DNA from: Acidobacteriota bacterium
Lineage (GTDB): Bacteria; Acidobacteriota; Polarisedimenticolia; J045
Assembly (NCBI GenBank): GCA_027001345.1
Contig: JALTMS010000533.1
Coordinates: 1-11,416, forward strand
DNA: 11,416 nt
Reading direction: 5' to 3'
Shown: positions 1 through 6,673 of the stretch, one piece after another
Layout: the number at the start of each line of letters is the position of its first letter
Position numbering within the stretch: the first letter of the stretch is position 1
The notes under the pieces: generated by a model
What the model was told of the DNA's origin: nothing
Seen by the model: the letters and a program-made list of their open reading frames with translations, nothing else
Database searches by the model: none
Program-made: the position numbers and the translations under genes

Positions 1-1
1 G

Positions 2-463
2 GTGGGGTGGGGGGCGTGCTTTCTCTATGCCGCCTGCGGGGTGATTCGCCTGGCCCGCTTCAATGCGGCAGCCGGCGAGCGCAAGGATTTCATCGGCGTG
101 CCCAGCCCCACGGCAGCGGCCGCCGTGGCCTGTCCGGCGTTGCTCACCGGTGGCCAGGCTCTCGAAGCGCCGTGGGTGCCGGGCTACCTGCTGTTGGTGG
201 TGGTTATCGGCCTGTTGATGATTTCGCCGGTGCGCTATTTCTCGCCGAAGAACCTGCGCTTCGGACCGCGACCCTACCGCGCGCTGGCCCTGTGGGCTGC
301 GATTCTGGCAGGGCTGATCATGCGCTACGAATGGGTCATACCCGGGTTGATCGTGCTCTACCTGCTCTCGCCCCTGTTTCGGCCGTGGTTCGCTCGCCGT
401 CGGAAGGGCGCCCTCGCCTCGGCGTCGATCGAGCCGCCGGCTTCGGAGCGTGGTGACAGGTGA
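2..463 (+). CDS. pssA: CDP-diacylglycerol-serine O-phosphatidyltransferase, C-terminal part (5' truncated by window)
   Basis: This is the C-terminal portion of an integral inner-membrane enzyme that makes phosphatidylserine from CDP-diacylglycerol and serine, the first step toward phosphatidylethanolamine. About 153 residues are visible. The family-typical IRLARFN stretch lies at visible residues 15-21, followed by FIGVPSPTAA at 30-39, and then by membrane segments at roughly 62-76, 95-107 and 112-124. LMISPVRYFSPK at 72-83 matches the C-terminal pattern of type II PssA proteins. The catalytic CDP-alcohol phosphotransferase motif lies upstream of the window and cannot be checked. The GTG at position 2 is only the first in-frame codon, not a credible start. 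After the last membrane segment there is a basic, low-complexity tail. The family call is firm; activity is inferred from family membership. Confidence 0.9.
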   Translation: MGWGACFLYAACGVIRLARFNAAAGERKDFIGVPSPTAAAAVACPALLTGGQALEAPWVPGYLLLVVVIGLLMISPVRYFSPKNLRFGPRPYRALALWAAILAGLIMRYEWVIPGLIVLYLLSPLFRPWFARRRKGALASASIEPPASERGDR

Positions 464-479
464 GCGGCGCTACGCGGTC

Positions 480-509
480 TTGCCCCTGCGGTGGCGGTAC
501 AGCTAGGAT
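480..509 (+). promoter_or_regulatory. Candidate sigma70-type promoter for the secreted coiled-coil gene
   Basis: TTGCCC at 480-485 and TAGGAT at 504-509 are separated by 18 bp. Each hexamer matches four of six consensus bases. Transcription would start near 516 and give a leader of about 20 nt before the ATG at 538. The placement just inside the end of the pssA operon, and ahead of the start codon with the best ribosome site, supports it. In GC-rich DNA such matches can arise by chance. Confidence 0.4.
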
Positions 510-526
510 GCCCTTTCAAGTCCAAC

Positions 527-531
527 GGGAG
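527..531 (+). promoter_or_regulatory. Ribosome binding site deciding the start at 538
   Basis: GGGAG is followed by six bases and then ATG at 538. This favours 538 over the in-frame GTG at 460, which overlaps the pssA stop, and over the in-frame ATG at 508, which has no comparable site. It also keeps the signal peptide near the N-terminus. Confidence 0.6.
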
Positions 532-537
532 TCGTCG

Positions 538-1353
538 ATGAGAGTTCAGGTTCCGTGTCCCCAAGATCGCTTCGAGTCCCGCCGATGGCTCCGCCTTCCG
601 CTGCTCGTCCTGCTGACGGCTCTGGCCCTGCTGCCAGCGAGCCTGGCCCAGGTGGATGACGATCTCGATCTGAGCAATCCCTTCAACCGGGAAAAGAACG
701 CGGCGGTGGTCGATGCCCTCGAGGAGCGCTCGCGGATCCTCGGTCGGATGTTGGTGGACTTCTCGCGGGAATACCGCCGGATCGCCGTCGAGCGTGGGAC
801 CGTGGTCCGGGAACTGGTCGAGACCCAGGCCGAGATGGACCGCCAGGTGATCCGGGTCAGGGATCTGAGCAGCGAACAGCTCGAGGCGCTGCGGGATCAG
901 ATCGTCGCGGTCCGACAGCGCTACGAGAAGTTGGAAGCCGATGGCCGGCGTCTGCTCGACAGTTTGCGTCTGCTGCTGCTCGAGCGCGATGCCTTGCATC
1001 AGCGGATCGCCGAGATTCGTGCCGATCTGCCCGGTTCTCAGGAGGTGCTCACCGGCGTGTGGGAAGTGACCTGGCTGCCGGCGGGCACCAAGGGGACGTT
1101 CTATCTCGATCAGTCGGGCACCCTGGTCACGGGCCAGTATCGGCTCGGTTCGACACGTTCGGGTTCCCTGCGGGGAACCTTCGTCGGCAACAAGATTCAG
1201 CTCGAGAGAGTCGATTCCCAGCGTGGCCGTGACGCCGAACTCGAGGGCTTCCTCGACGAGGAAGGGGGCGTGATTCGCGGGACCTGGCAGTCTTTCGAGA
1301 TGGTGCAGGGTGGCCTGCCCCACGGACAGTGGGTTGCCCGAAGAACCCGGTGA
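538..1353 (+). CDS. Secreted protein with coiled coil and C-terminal beta-rich domain, function unknown
   Basis: I do not recognise this 271-residue protein. Residues 1-37 look like a signal peptide: a basic, fairly long n-region, then an alanine/leucine-rich core at about 19-34, then a likely cleavage after SLA-37. This predicts export to the periplasm or beyond. Residues about 52-165 are highly charged with heptad-like leucine, isoleucine and valine spacing and should form a long coiled coil. Residues about 171-269 carry repeated glycine-centred turns (GVWEV, GTFYL, GQYRL, GTFVG, GTWQS), suggesting a small antiparallel beta domain of lipocalin-like or Gly-Trp repeat type. There is no lipobox cysteine at the cleavage point. 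It lies between pssA and the lol genes, and its stop overlaps the likely start of the permease (GTGA at 1350), so an envelope role is reasonable but inferred. An in-frame GTG at 460 is an alternative start. Confidence 0.75.
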   Translation: MRVQVPCPQDRFESRRWLRLPLLVLLTALALLPASLAQVDDDLDLSNPFNREKNAAVVDALEERSRILGRMLVDFSREYRRIAVERGTVVRELVETQAEMDRQVIRVRDLSSEQLEALRDQIVAVRQRYEKLEADGRRLLDSLRLLLLERDALHQRIAEIRADLPGSQEVLTGVWEVTWLPAGTKGTFYLDQSGTLVTGQYRLGSTRSGSLRGTFVGNKIQLERVDSQRGRDAELEGFLDEEGGVIRGTWQSFEMVQGGLPHGQWVARRTR

Positions 1354-2627
1354 AGCAGGGAAGGGCAGGCAGGTCGGCAGCTCGGACGCGATCGATCTAC
1401 GCGCCGTTCGTCGCGGCTCGTTTTTTGCGCGCCCGGCGGCAAGGCTTCGTTTCACTCATCGGCCTGCTCTCGGCACTGGGTTTCATGGTCGGCGTGGCCT
1501 CCCTGATCGTTGCTCTGGCCCTGATCACCGGTTTTCAGGATGCGATGATCAGCCGGATTCTGGCCGCCAATGCCCAGCTGCTGGTTTTTCCTGCGCGGGG
1601 TCAGGCGACGATCGCGAATGCCGATCAGGTCATCGCCGAACTCGAGCAGGTTCCCGGCATGCTGGACGCCGCGCCCGTGGTGAGCACCAAGGGGCTGATC
1701 ATGGCCGCCGGACGACGCCTGCGATGGGTGACGATCAACGGTATCGATCCGGGGCCCGGGTTGCGGGTGACCGAGATGGAACAGGCGATGGTCGAAGGCT
1801 CGTTCCACGACCTGGCGAGGGAGGCCGAGGACCTGCGTCCGCCGCTGATCGTCGGTGAGGAACTGGCCCTCGAATTGGGAGTCCTGCCCGGCGACCAGGT
1901 GACCCTGCTCGTTCCCCGGCCCAAGCTCACGCCCTGGGGCGTGAGTCTGCGCCAGTCGGTGTTCCGCGTCGCCGGCTTCTTCCGCACCGACTACTACGAC
2001 TACGACACTGGATGGGCCTTCATCTCGTTGCACCAGGCCCAGCGCATTCTGGGCATGGGACAGGACGTGAGCTGGATCGCCGGGCGAGTCGAGGATCTCG
2101 GCCGCCTCGAGCAAGTCGAGGAGCGGGCCCAGGCTCGGCTGGGCGAGAACTTTCGTGTCGATGACATCCTGCGCCACAACCGAGCCCTGTTCTCGGCGAT
2201 GAAGCTGGAGAAGCTGCTGATGTTCTTTGCAGTCGGCCTGATCGTTCTGGTCGCCGCCCTGGGTGTGATCAGCACGCTGATCCTGACCGTCGTTCAGAAG
2301 GTGCGGGAAATCGGCGTGCTGGCTGCGATGGGAGCCACCCCGGGGGGCGTGCTGCGAATCTTCATCCTCCAGGGCCTGAGCACGGGGCTGGTCGGTACGG
2401 CCGCCGGCGCCATTCTGGGCGTGGCGACGTGCTGGGTCGTCGATCGTTTCGAACTGATTCCCCTCGATCCGGATGTCTACTACCTGTCCCATGTAGCGCT
2501 GAGTGTCCGGCCCTGGGACGTGGTGATGGTGGTGGCCGTCTCTGTTGTTGTCGCCTTACTTTCGACTCTCTATCCGGCGTGGCGTGCTGCCTCCCTGGAT
2601 CCCGTGGAGGCCCTGCGCGGTGAGTGA
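1350..2627 (+). CDS. lolC: Lipoprotein-releasing ABC transporter permease, LolC/LolE family
   Basis: This is the inner-membrane permease of the Lol system, which extracts outer-membrane lipoproteins and hands them to LolA. From the GTG at 1350 it has 425 residues, close to the usual length. Topology follows the family: TM1 at about 38-60, a large periplasmic domain at about 61-288, then TM2 (289-315), TM3 (333-363) and TM4 (389-408). The cytoplasmic coupling segment KVREIGVLAAMGATPG lies at 317-332, and the C-terminus ends in the FtsX-like WRAASLDPVEALRGE. Conserved FVSLIGLLSALG at the start of TM1 is typical of LolC/E. The chosen GTG overlaps the previous stop by 4 bp; an in-frame GTG at 1329 is also possible. 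Only one permease gene is present, beside lolD, so a homodimeric LolF-like arrangement is likely unless a second permease lies elsewhere. LolC and LolE cannot be told apart here. Confidence 0.93.
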   Translation: MKQGRAGRSAARTRSIYAPFVAARFLRARRQGFVSLIGLLSALGFMVGVASLIVALALITGFQDAMISRILAANAQLLVFPARGQATIANADQVIAELEQVPGMLDAAPVVSTKGLIMAAGRRLRWVTINGIDPGPGLRVTEMEQAMVEGSFHDLAREAEDLRPPLIVGEELALELGVLPGDQVTLLVPRPKLTPWGVSLRQSVFRVAGFFRTDYYDYDTGWAFISLHQAQRILGMGQDVSWIAGRVEDLGRLEQVEERAQARLGENFRVDDILRHNRALFSAMKLEKLLMFFAVGLIVLVAALGVISTLILTVVQKVREIGVLAAMGATPGGVLRIFILQGLSTGLVGTAAGAILGVATCWVVDRFELIPLDPDVYYLSHVALSVRPWDVVMVVAVSVVVALLSTLYPAWRAASLDPVEALRGE

Positions 2628-3336
2628 GCTGCTGCTCGAAGCCCGCGGGCTGTACAAGGACTACTGCCGGCGGGGCCTGGCGGCGCCCCCGGTGAAGGTT
2701 CTCGAAGACCTCGATTTTCTCCTCGCGCAGGGGGAAACGGTGGCGATCCAGGGGGAATCGGGGGTCGGCAAGACCACCCTGCTCAATCTTCTCGGCGGCC
2801 TCGACCGGCCGGATTCGGGTATCCTCTTGTTCGGAGGCGAGGAGATCCCCCTCGAACCGGCGGCCCGCGCCCGGTGGCGCCGGGGGGCGGTGGGGATCAT
2901 CTTCCAGTTCCATGGGCTGCTCGGTGAATTCACAGCGGCGGAAAACGTGGCCCTCGCCGGTCTCATTCGAGGCTGGAGACGGGCCGATGCCTTGCGCCGC
3001 GCCGAGGATCTGCTCGGCCGCCTGGGGCTGGCCGAGCGCTCCGAGCACCACCCCGACCAGCTCTCCGGCGGCGAACAGCAGCGCGTGGCTCTGGCTCGGG
3101 CTCTGGTCACCGAACCCGCCCTCCTGCTGGCCGACGAGCCGACCGGTAACCTCGATCCGCGGACCGGTGGCCGGGTACTCGATACGCTCTTCGACCTCCA
3201 GCAGGAGCTGGGCTTTTCCCTCGTCGTGGCGACCCATTCGGAAAGGCTGGCGCGCCGCTGCCACCGTGCCCTACGTTTGGAGCGAGGCCGGCTCGTGGCG
3301 ATCACCACGTTTGCCGGAAGCGAAGGATCCTCTTGA
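2620..3336 (+). CDS. lolD: Lipoprotein-releasing system ATP-binding protein LolD
   Basis: This is the cytoplasmic ATPase that powers lipoprotein release by the LolC/E permease. From the GTG at 2620 it has 238 residues, normal for LolD. All ABC motifs are intact: Walker A GESGVGKT at 45-52, Q-loop Gln96 in IIFQFHGLL, signature LSGGEQQ at 148-154, Walker B LLLADEP at 168-174, D-loop NLD at 177-179 and switch His206 in VATHSE. FQFHGLLGEFTAAENV is close to the characteristic LolD/MacB-group sequence. The start overlaps the permease stop by 8 bp, so the two are almost certainly translated together. The frame stays open upstream to 2545, but that extension lies wholly inside the permease gene and does not resemble an ABC N-terminus. 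LolD is preferred over other members of its ABC subgroup because of the permease partner. Confidence 0.93.
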   Translation: MSELLLEARGLYKDYCRRGLAAPPVKVLEDLDFLLAQGETVAIQGESGVGKTTLLNLLGGLDRPDSGILLFGGEEIPLEPAARARWRRGAVGIIFQFHGLLGEFTAAENVALAGLIRGWRRADALRRAEDLLGRLGLAERSEHHPDQLSGGEQQRVALARALVTEPALLLADEPTGNLDPRTGGRVLDTLFDLQQELGFSLVVATHSERLARRCHRALRLERGRLVAITTFAGSEGSS

Positions 3337-3375
3337 TCCCCTGGGGCGACCGGCGTCCCGAGACAAGGTGAGGCG

Positions 3376-5823
3376 ATGATCGAGCAGTTCACCGAGAAGG
3401 CGAAGCGTGTTCTCTTCCTGGCCCGGTACGAGGCGACCCAGAGGGGCGCCCCGGTCATCGGGACCGAGCATGTCCTTGTCGGACTCCTGCGCGAGGACGA
3501 TGCTCTGACCCGGGAACTCTTTCACCGCAGCAACATTTCGGTGGACCTGCTGCGCTCCGAACTCGAAAGCCAGGAGGGAGCCGTACTGCAAGGCGGCCGG
3601 GGCGTCGACATCCCCTTCAGTGAAGAGGCCAAGCGCGTTCTCGAGTGTGCCCAGGAGGAAGCCCGGGGCCTGATGTCGCCGACGGTGGACGTCGAGCACG
3701 TGTTGCTCGGTCTGATTCGCGTCGACGATGCTCCTGCCGGCAGGATCCTCGGTGAGCGCGGCATGCGGCTGTACACCGTGCGCGAGGACATCATCAATCT
3801 GGCCAAGCGCCGGGCCTCGATGAGCGCCGAGAAGAATGGCGGTGCCGACGGCAAGAAAAAAGAGACCCCCTTTCTCGACGAGTTCAGTCGGGACATGACC
3901 CGCATCGCTGCGGAGGGCGGCTTCGATCCGCTGATCGGTCGCGAGGTCGAACTCGATCGTGTGATCCAGGTTCTCTCGCGCCGGCGGAAGAACAACCCGG
4001 TGCTGCTCGGCGAACCCGGGGTGGGCAAGACCGCCATCGTCGAGGGGCTCGCCGGCAGGGTGGCCGACGGTTCGGTGCCACCCTCGCTCACCGGCCGCCG
4101 GATCCTGGCACTGGATCTCTCGCTGGTGGTCGCGGGGACCAAGTACCGTGGCCAGTTCGAGGAGCGGTTGAAGGGGATCATTCAGGAACTGGTCAATGCA
4201 CGCGACGTGATTCTCTTCATCGACGAGATCCACTCGTTGATCGGTGCGGGTTCCGCGGAGGGGTCGCTCGACGCGGCCAATATCCTCAAGCCGGCTCTCT
4301 CGCGGGGTGAGGTGCAGTGCATCGGCTCGACCACCCCTCGCGACTATCACAAGCACATCGAGCGGGATCGGGCCTTGGTGCGCCGTTTCCAGCCGATCAA
4401 GATTCAGCCGCCGACCGAGGAGCAGACGATCGAGGTCCTCGAAGGGATCAAGGAGCGCTACGAGCGCTTCCACGGTGTGAACTACACCGAGGAGTCGATC
4501 CGGGCGGCTGTGTTTCAATCCAATCGCTACATCACCGATCGCTTTCTGCCGGACAAGGCAATCGACGTGATCGACGAGGCGGGTGCCTGGGTCAAGCTGC
4601 GCAAGCGAACCTCCTATCGCGCTTTGCGGGACGTGGAGCGCAAGATCAAGGATGCGGTCGAAGGCATGAAGGCTGCGCTCTCCCGCAAGGACTTCGACGA
4701 GGCGGTGACCTGGCACGACAAGGAAGTGACCCTGCGCGAGGAGGCCGAAGAATTGCGGCGCAAGGCCGAGCAGGAAGCGCAGACCGTGATCGATGTGGTA
4801 CGCAGTGATGTGGAAGAGGTGATCTCCAAGTGGACCGGGATCCCGATCACTCGTGTTGCCGAGAAGGAGATGGAGCGCCTGCTGAAGATGGAGGACCACC
4901 TCCACGAGCGCGTTGTCGGCCAGCATGAGGCGATCGAGGCCCTGTCGCGGGCGATCCGCCGTTCGCGGGCCGGAATCAAGAGTCCCAACCGGCCCGTCGG
5001 CTCGTTCGTCTTCCTCGGCCCCACCGGCGTGGGCAAGACCGAGCTGGCCAAGAGTCTGGCCCAGTTCCTCTTCGACAACGAGCGAGCGATGGTGCGCTTC
5101 GACATGTCGGAGTACATGGAAAAGCACTCCGTGGCGAAGATGATCGGCTCGCCTCCTGGCTATGTCGGGCACGAGGAAGGTGGCCAGTTGACCGAGAGAA
5201 TCAAGCGCCAGCCATACTCGGTGCTGCTGCTCGATGAAATCGAGAAGGCCCACCCGGACATTCTCAATCTGCTCCTGCAAGTGCTCGATGACGGGCAGGT
5301 CACCGACTCCTACGGAGATCTGGTCGACTTCAAGAATACGATCATCATCATGACCTCCAACCTCGGCTCCGCTGCGCTGGTCAACAAGGGGCGCCTGGGC
5401 TTCAGCTCCGGCGAAGAGGTGCAGGAGCGCAAGGGTCGACGCGAGATGGTGATGGGAGAGTTGCGCCGGGCCCTGCCACCGGAGTTCATCAACCGCATCG
5501 ACGAGATCATCGTTTTCGATCCGCTCTCTGACGAGGAGCTGCTCGAGATCTCCAAGCTGATGGTCGGCCAGCTCAATCTGACTCTCGCCGACAAGGGCAT
5601 CAGCCTTGCGCCTCGGGAGGAGGTCTACCAGTGGCTGGTGCGCACCACCTGCGCCGATCGCTCCTTCGGCGCGCGTCCTCTGCGCCGGGCCATTCAACGG
5701 GCGTTCGAGGATGCGATCTCCGAGAAGGTGATCCAGGGCGATCTGGTCGGGATGGGGGAGATCGAGGTGCTTCTCGGCGACGACGACACCCTCGAGTTCC
5801 GCAACGCCATGGCCACCGCCTGA
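3376..5823 (+). CDS. clpC: ATP-dependent Clp protease ATP-binding subunit ClpC
   Basis: ClpC is a hexameric cytoplasmic AAA+ unfoldase that feeds proteins into the ClpP peptidase. All expected parts are present in 815 residues. Two Clp N-terminal repeats span about 3-140, with a lysine-rich linker at 141-165. AAA1 has Walker A GEPGVGKT (212-219), pore loop KYRG (256-259) and Walker B FIDE (281-284). A UVR-like coiled segment within the M-domain lies at about 415-450. AAA2 has Walker A GPTGVGKT (548-555), pore loop GYVG (595-598), Walker B LLLDE (617-621), and sensor-2 GARPLR (765-770). LGF at 674-676 sits where ClpC proteins carry the hydrophobic ClpP-docking tripeptide, so this is ClpC and not ClpB. 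AAGG/GAGG elements precede the ATG. The gene is 39 bp behind lolD and could be co-transcribed; I see no CIRCE operator in that gap. clpP, mcsA and mcsB are not in the window. Confidence 0.97.
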   Translation: MIEQFTEKAKRVLFLARYEATQRGAPVIGTEHVLVGLLREDDALTRELFHRSNISVDLLRSELESQEGAVLQGGRGVDIPFSEEAKRVLECAQEEARGLMSPTVDVEHVLLGLIRVDDAPAGRILGERGMRLYTVREDIINLAKRRASMSAEKNGGADGKKKETPFLDEFSRDMTRIAAEGGFDPLIGREVELDRVIQVLSRRRKNNPVLLGEPGVGKTAIVEGLAGRVADGSVPPSLTGRRILALDLSLVVAGTKYRGQFEERLKGIIQELVNARDVILFIDEIHSLIGAGSAEGSLDAANILKPALSRGEVQCIGSTTPRDYHKHIERDRALVRRFQPIKIQPPTEEQTIEVLEGIKERYERFHGVNYTEESIRAAVFQSNRYITDRFLPDKAIDVIDEAGAWVKLRKRTSYRALRDVERKIKDAVEGMKAALSRKDFDEAVTWHDKEVTLREEAEELRRKAEQEAQTVIDVVRSDVEEVISKWTGIPITRVAEKEMERLLKMEDHLHERVVGQHEAIEALSRAIRRSRAGIKSPNRPVGSFVFLGPTGVGKTELAKSLAQFLFDNERAMVRFDMSEYMEKHSVAKMIGSPPGYVGHEEGGQLTERIKRQPYSVLLLDEIEKAHPDILNLLLQVLDDGQVTDSYGDLVDFKNTIIIMTSNLGSAALVNKGRLGFSSGEEVQERKGRREMVMGELRRALPPEFINRIDEIIVFDPLSDEELLEISKLMVGQLNLTLADKGISLAPREEVYQWLVRTTCADRSFGARPLRRAIQRAFEDAISEKVIQGDLVGMGEIEVLLGDDDTLEFRNAMATA

Positions 5824-5847
5824 TTCCAGCGGGTTCGGCCGCCGGCC

Positions 5848-5870
5848 GCGGCAGGCAGCGGCCCTGCCGT
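5848..5870 (+). terminator. GC-rich hairpin downstream of clpC, possible terminator
   Basis: CGGCAGG (5849-5855) and CCTGCCG (5863-5869) form a perfect 7-bp stem around a 7-nt loop, extendable by one G-U pair. It lies 25 bp after the clpC stop. No T-run follows, so it is not a canonical intrinsic terminator. It may act as a processing or 3'-end stabilising structure, or mark a factor-dependent end. Confidence 0.4.
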
Positions 5871-6047
5871 AGCTGTCTTCGGCGAGTGCTCGTCGAGGTG
5901 GTCACTCCGAAAACTTGACCCGAGTTGCGCTCCGATCGCGGAGTCGGCGGCACCGACATTCGGTCCGAGTCGGCGCCGCTGTCGGCGAGGTGCGGGCTGT
6001 GTGGTTTTCCCGTTCCCGGAGACGGGGCGGGGGGCCGAGATTCGCGC

Positions 6048-6053
6048 TAGAAT
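6048..6053 (+). promoter_or_regulatory. Candidate -10 box for the skp-lpx operon
   Basis: TAGAAT matches five of six bases of the sigma70 -10 consensus and sits in GCTAGAATGC. A similar GCTAGGATGC surrounds the -10 proposed for the gene at 538. I see no -35 hexamer at the expected distance, which is G-rich. Transcription would start near 6060, giving a leader of about 80 nt with a T-rich beginning. Position after a 200-bp non-coding stretch and before a long operon makes it plausible. Confidence 0.4.
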
Positions 6054-6126
6054 GCGGGCGTTTCACTATTTTTCCCTTGTTTTCGTCTGCGCGGTTGCAG
6101 CAATCCTTGCGCCAGGTGGTGCAGGG

Positions 6127-6133
6127 AAAGGAG
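6127..6133 (+). promoter_or_regulatory. Strong ribosome binding site of skp
   Basis: AAAGGAG is followed by six bases and then ATG at 6140. It fixes the start of skp at 6140, despite the frame being open upstream to 5915, and leaves a clean signal peptide. Confidence 0.75.
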
Positions 6134-6139
6134 ATCCCG

Positions 6140-6673
6140 ATGATAGTGCGATGTCTGTCGATCGCCCTGGTCACACTGGCCCTGCTGGGAGGGGTTGCCA
6201 GCCAGGTGGAGGCCCAGACTCTTCGTATCGGCGTGTTCGACGCTCAGCGCGTGTTCAACGAGACCGCGGAGGGGGCCAAGATCCAGGCCAAGCTCAACGC
6301 GCTCCAGACCGAAAAGCAGGATGAACTGGAGCGGGTTCAGCAGGAACTGCGGGCCATGCAGCAGAACATGGTGGCCACCGCGGCCAGCGTGAGCAACGAC
6401 AAGCTGCGGGAACTGCGGCTGAAGATCGACCGCAAGACGATCGAACTCGAGAGCCTGCAGAAGTCGGCGACCCGGGAGTTTCAGCTCGCTGTGGAGCAGG
6501 CCCAGGCCGACTGGCAGGCCCGGCTTGAGAAGATCGTCAGAGAATACGGCAAACAGAAGGGCTACACCCTGATTCTGCCGATTGGCGTGGTGATCTACCA
6601 TGCCGACGCCACCGACATCACTGCGGATCTGGTCAAGATCGTCGATGGCAGTGGAGCTGACACGGGATCATGA
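6140..6673 (+). CDS. skp: OmpH/Skp-family periplasmic chaperone
   Basis: Skp is a trimeric periplasmic chaperone that holds unfolded outer-membrane proteins on their way to the BAM complex. The 177-residue precursor has a signal peptide at 1-25 with probable cleavage after VEA-25. The mature start TLRIGVFDAQRVFNE (27-41) is the OmpH hallmark: a short beta strand followed by the first helix. Residues about 42-138 are highly charged, alanine- and glutamine-rich helices forming the coiled-coil arms. GYTLILPIGVVIYHADATDIT (141-161) supplies the returning strands, ending with a family-typical helix that contains DLVKIVD. Its stop overlaps the lpxD start by 4 bp (ATGA), the classical skp-lpxD-fabZ-lpxA order. 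A bamA gene, often found just upstream of skp, is absent here. Family assignment is secure; client proteins are unknown. Confidence 0.92.
   Translation: MIVRCLSIALVTLALLGGVASQVEAQTLRIGVFDAQRVFNETAEGAKIQAKLNALQTEKQDELERVQQELRAMQQNMVATAASVSNDKLRELRLKIDRKTIELESLQKSATREFQLAVEQAQADWQARLEKIVREYGKQKGYTLILPIGVVIYHADATDITADLVKIVDGSGADTGS

Larger units (their letters stand above)
5824..6139 (+). other. 316-bp intergenic region between clpC and skp
   Basis: I find no convincing gene here. In order it holds a GC-rich hairpin just after clpC (5848-5870), a dyad-rich stretch at about 5943-5990 where GTCGG and CCGAC recur, a -10-like TAGAAT at 6048-6053, a T-rich block at about 6061-6085 that stands out from the GC-rich surroundings, and the skp ribosome site. 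The skp frame stays open up to a TTG at 5915, but the predicted extension is arginine-rich, resembles nothing I know and would bury the signal peptide. Confidence 0.7.

Noticed and set aside
460..537. GTG start at 460 overlapping the pssA stop for the secreted protein
   Set aside because: The GTGA overlap fits local habit, but the added 26 residues would lengthen the n-region of the signal peptide greatly, and ATG 538 has a well-spaced GGGAG. Kept only as an alternative.
358..1455. Minus-strand open frame of 365 codons opposite the secreted coiled-coil gene
   Set aside because: The plus-strand frame has a signal peptide, a ribosome site and a coiled-coil pattern; the minus frame has none and looks compositional.
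2545..2619. Upstream extension of lolD inside the permease gene
   Set aside because: The predicted residues do not resemble an ABC ATPase N-terminus, and GTG 2620 starts just before the expected first strand.
3343..3359. Small hairpin (six pairs including one G-U, 5-nt loop) between lolD and clpC
   Set aside because: Too short and without a T-run to be a terminator; such hairpins are common by chance in GC-rich DNA. It could affect clpC translation, but nothing supports this.
3271..5697. An 808-codon open frame on the minus strand covering almost all of clpC
   Set aside because: ClpC on the plus strand is unmistakable over its whole length. Long antisense frames are a by-product of GC-rich codon use, and this one shows no known motif, only compositionally biased runs.
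5915..5920. TTGACC resembling a -35 box
   Set aside because: No -10-like hexamer lies 16-19 bp downstream, and it is too far from TAGAAT at 6048 to pair with it.
5915..6139. Upstream extension of skp from a TTG at 5915
   Set aside because: It would add 75 arginine-rich residues before a normal signal peptide, and a strong ribosome site lies right before ATG 6140.
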